From positions 434,001 to 498,000 of the forward strand of contig NZ_FOCK01000001.1 in assembly GCF_900110085.1 (NCBI RefSeq): DNA of 64,000 bases, in the 5' to 3' direction. The notes beneath the pieces are model-generated. The model made no database searches, was not told the origin of the DNA, and was given only the letters and a program-made list of their open reading frames with translations. The stretch is from Prevotella sp. ne3005 (GTDB lineage: Bacteria; Bacteroidota; Bacteroidia; Bacteroidales; Bacteroidaceae). A program made the position numbers and the translations under genes. Numbering within the stretch: position 1 is the first letter of the stretch; every line of letters starts with the position of its first letter. This document shows, piece by piece, positions 62,556 to 64,000 of the stretch.

Positions 62556-63487
62556 TTTTTCTGGCGATAGCGCATTAAAGAACAATAGATCTGGGGTGCC
62601 AAGAGAAAGAGGAGCGAGCCCTTACTGGAGGCATCGCCTGTATGTTTGGCAAAAAAACTGACATACCCTTTCCAATAGTGAAACCGGGTCTTGACATCCC
62701 CAAACGACAGCCAGGCCTGGGCATAGGAGAACAGGACATATCGTGCAAAACGACAGGAATCAAAAGCTTTCTGCTGAAAATAACGATACAGTTTTTCGTA
62801 GCCTAGGATCTGGAAGTCCAGACGCTTACGCGTCGGTGGCTTAAAGCTGATGTTGTCTTTCCTTACGGAGTAGAAGTACAACTGTTCGGAGGTATAGGCG
62901 ATTCGGGAGGCCTGAGCCAGATAGTCGGGAACGATGAAGAGATCCTCCGCCCAATGCGACTCGGGAAAGCGCAGGTGACTGAAGATGGCTTTCCGATATA
63001 GTTTCAGGAAAGTGCTCTCCAAGTCGGTACTATTGCCTAACCTCGCCACGTCGACCACACCGTTCTCAAACACGCTGACGCCTGTATCCGCATGCTCATC
63101 GGCCAACCAGTCGCTGACCACCTTCCGACTACAGAAACTGATATCCGCCTGATGGGTCTGAAGCAGGTCGTACAACCGCTCGTACATCTCCGGATGAATG
63201 GTGTCATCCGCATCGACGAAAGCGACATAGCCGCCAGTCATATGGTCTAACCCGACATTACGCGCCCTACCCGGACCGCCATTTCCCTGACAGTGGATGG
63301 CCTTGAGGCGGGCATCCTGGGCTGATAGCCGGTCGCACAACAGGCCACTGCCGTCGGTGGAGCAGTCGTCGACCAGGATGACCTCCAGCTGCTCGTAGGT
63401 GGACCGGAGGACGGACGACACGCAGTCCTCCAAGTACTTCCCGGCATTGTAGACCGGGATGATGATGCTGATCAGTTCGCGGGGCAT
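62552..63487 (-). CDS. Family 2 glycosyltransferase
   Basis: 311 residues. ISIIIPVYNAGKYLEDCVSSV, VILVDDCSTDGSGLLCDRL, GNGGPGRARNVGLDHM and YVAFVDADDTIHPEMY (DADD metal site). GT-A fold without membrane helices; the C-terminal 100 residues contain YFYSVRKDNISFK and FARYVLFSYAQAWLS. Overlaps the NeuD-like gene by four bases and the next by 16. Donor and acceptor unknown. High GC compared with the GT2 genes at the left of the window. Confidence 0.88.
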   Translation of the reverse strand: MPRELISIIIPVYNAGKYLEDCVSSVLRSTYEQLEVILVDDCSTDGSGLLCDRLSAQDARLKAIHCQGNGGPGRARNVGLDHMTGGYVAFVDADDTIHPEMYERLYDLLQTHQADISFCSRKVVSDWLADEHADTGVSVFENGVVDVARLGNSTDLESTFLKLYRKAIFSHLRFPESHWAEDLFIVPDYLAQASRIAYTSEQLYFYSVRKDNISFKPPTRKRLDFQILGYEKLYRYFQQKAFDSCRFARYVLFSYAQAWLSFGDVKTRFHYWKGYVSFFAKHTGDASSKGSLLFLLAPQIYCSLMRYRQKK

Positions 63488-63999
63488 GTCACACTGGATT
63501 CGTCCTTGTCGGCCACGTCCTTGCCCACGATGTAGTCGCGGATCAGATAGGTGGGTCGCTGCTTCGTCTCGTTGAAGATCTTACCGATGTATTCGCCCAA
63601 GATGCCGATGGAGATGAGCTGTCCGCCGCCTAGGAACAGCATGATACAGACCAGCGTGGTAAATCCTTGTACAGGATCGCCGAACAGCAGGCGCTTACCC
63701 AGATAGTACAACAAGAAGGTAAAGGCACCCATGGCGATGATAAAACCGGAGATGGTGGCCAAGCGCAAGGGGGCGGTGGTAAACGAGGTGATGCCGTCGA
63801 TGGCCAGGTTCAGCAGGCTCCAATAACTCCAGTTGCTCTCACCGGCCACCCGGTCGGCCCGGTCGAAGAGAATCTCTTTCTTTCGATAGCCTATCCAGGC
63901 ATACATGCCCTTGGTATAACGCTCGTTTTCGCGCAGCTGTTTCATGGCCTCGATACATTTCCTGTCCAGCAGACGGAAGTCACCGACATTCTTCAGCAC
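63472..63999 (-). CDS. GtrB/DPM1-like polyprenyl-phosphate glycosyltransferase, C-terminal part (partial)
   Basis: 175 residues visible; the N-terminal GT2 domain lies beyond the right edge. YAWIGYRKKEILFDRADRVAGESNWSYWSLLNLAIDGITSF is the post-catalytic segment of the GtrB/ArnC family, followed by two membrane helices (LATISGFIIAMGAFTFLLYYL and GFTTLVCIMLFLGGGQLISIGILGEYIGKIF). Members attach a sugar to undecaprenyl phosphate for later transfer in the periplasm. The frame is open to the end of the window. Confidence 0.88.
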   Translation of the reverse strand: MLKNVGDFRLLDRKCIEAMKQLRENERYTKGMYAWIGYRKKEILFDRADRVAGESNWSYWSLLNLAIDGITSFTTAPLRLATISGFIIAMGAFTFLLYYLGKRLLFGDPVQGFTTLVCIMLFLGGGQLISIGILGEYIGKIFNETKQRPTYLIRDYIVGKDVADKDESSVTCPAN

Positions 64000-64000
64000 C

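Overview
The window reads as a Bacteroidales chromosome, most likely of the Prevotella/Segatella group. Three things suggest this. Several promoters fit the Bacteroidetes pattern TTTG-N19/20-TAnnTTTG (minus strand near 51.77 kb and 50.27 kb; plus-strand IS near 5.7 kb). A small-gene set of DUF4248-like, HU-like, tiny lipoprotein-like and N-acetylmuramoyl-L-alanine amidase genes sits beside surface-polysaccharide loci, as in Bacteroides and Prevotella. Gene content is dominated by capsule/exopolysaccharide synthesis. The genus is an inference; no rRNA or tRNA lies in the window.

Layout: (1) 0-23.7 kb, plus strand: a polysaccharide operon, AT-rich at the left and richer in GC at the right. It holds glycosyltransferases, two membrane O-acyltransferases (one with an 11-G tract), a Wzy-like polymerase, a GDP-D-glycero-D-manno-heptose set (hddC-gmhB fusion, hddA, gmhA), a pyruvyltransferase pair, a WecE-like aminotransferase, a GHMP kinase/nucleotidyltransferase fusion, an initiating phosphoglycosyltransferase and a double-barrel/PAP2 fusion. 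An intact IS4-type element with a 9-bp target duplication sits between two of its glycosyltransferase genes. A strong bidirectional terminator closes it at 23.69 kb. (2) 23.8-51.8 kb, minus strand: a second operon running right to left from a promoter at 51.77 kb: aminotransferase, Wza, Wzz, rmlC, rmlA, rmlC, Wzx, epimerases, glycosyltransferases, gmd, a Gmd-like/GHMP fusion, an EEP-family protein, an EpsG-like polymerase, a second divergent GDP-heptose set and a second initiating transferase. It is interrupted by an antisense IS110-type element with a frameshift, and contains a decayed nucleotidyltransferase gene. (3) 51.9-57.1 kb, plus strand: an accessory module with an unknown gene, a RepA-like RecA-fold ATPase, a Toprim protein, a DUF4248-like protein, an HU-like protein, a 38-residue lipoprotein-like peptide and an amidase, separated by repeat- and hairpin-rich DNA. 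(4) 57.1-64 kb, minus strand: the downstream part of a third polysaccharide operon. It encodes two acyl carrier proteins, a KAS III enzyme, a ketoreductase, an AMP-ligase, a NeuD/PglD-like acyltransferase, a pyruvyltransferase and two GT2 enzymes, and looks like a miniature fatty-acid/polyketide route that makes an acyl decoration for a glycan.

The strongest points for follow-up are the ACP/KAS III acyl-decoration locus; the phase-variable poly-G acyltransferase; the Gmd-like/GHMP fusion that has lost the dehydratase glutamate; the tandem-barrel/PAP2 protein; heptanucleotide arrays, one of them inside an rmlC gene; dispersed repeats that have entered coding sequence in frame; and a 163-bp structured repeat present twice. 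All functional statements come from reading motifs by eye; no database search was run.
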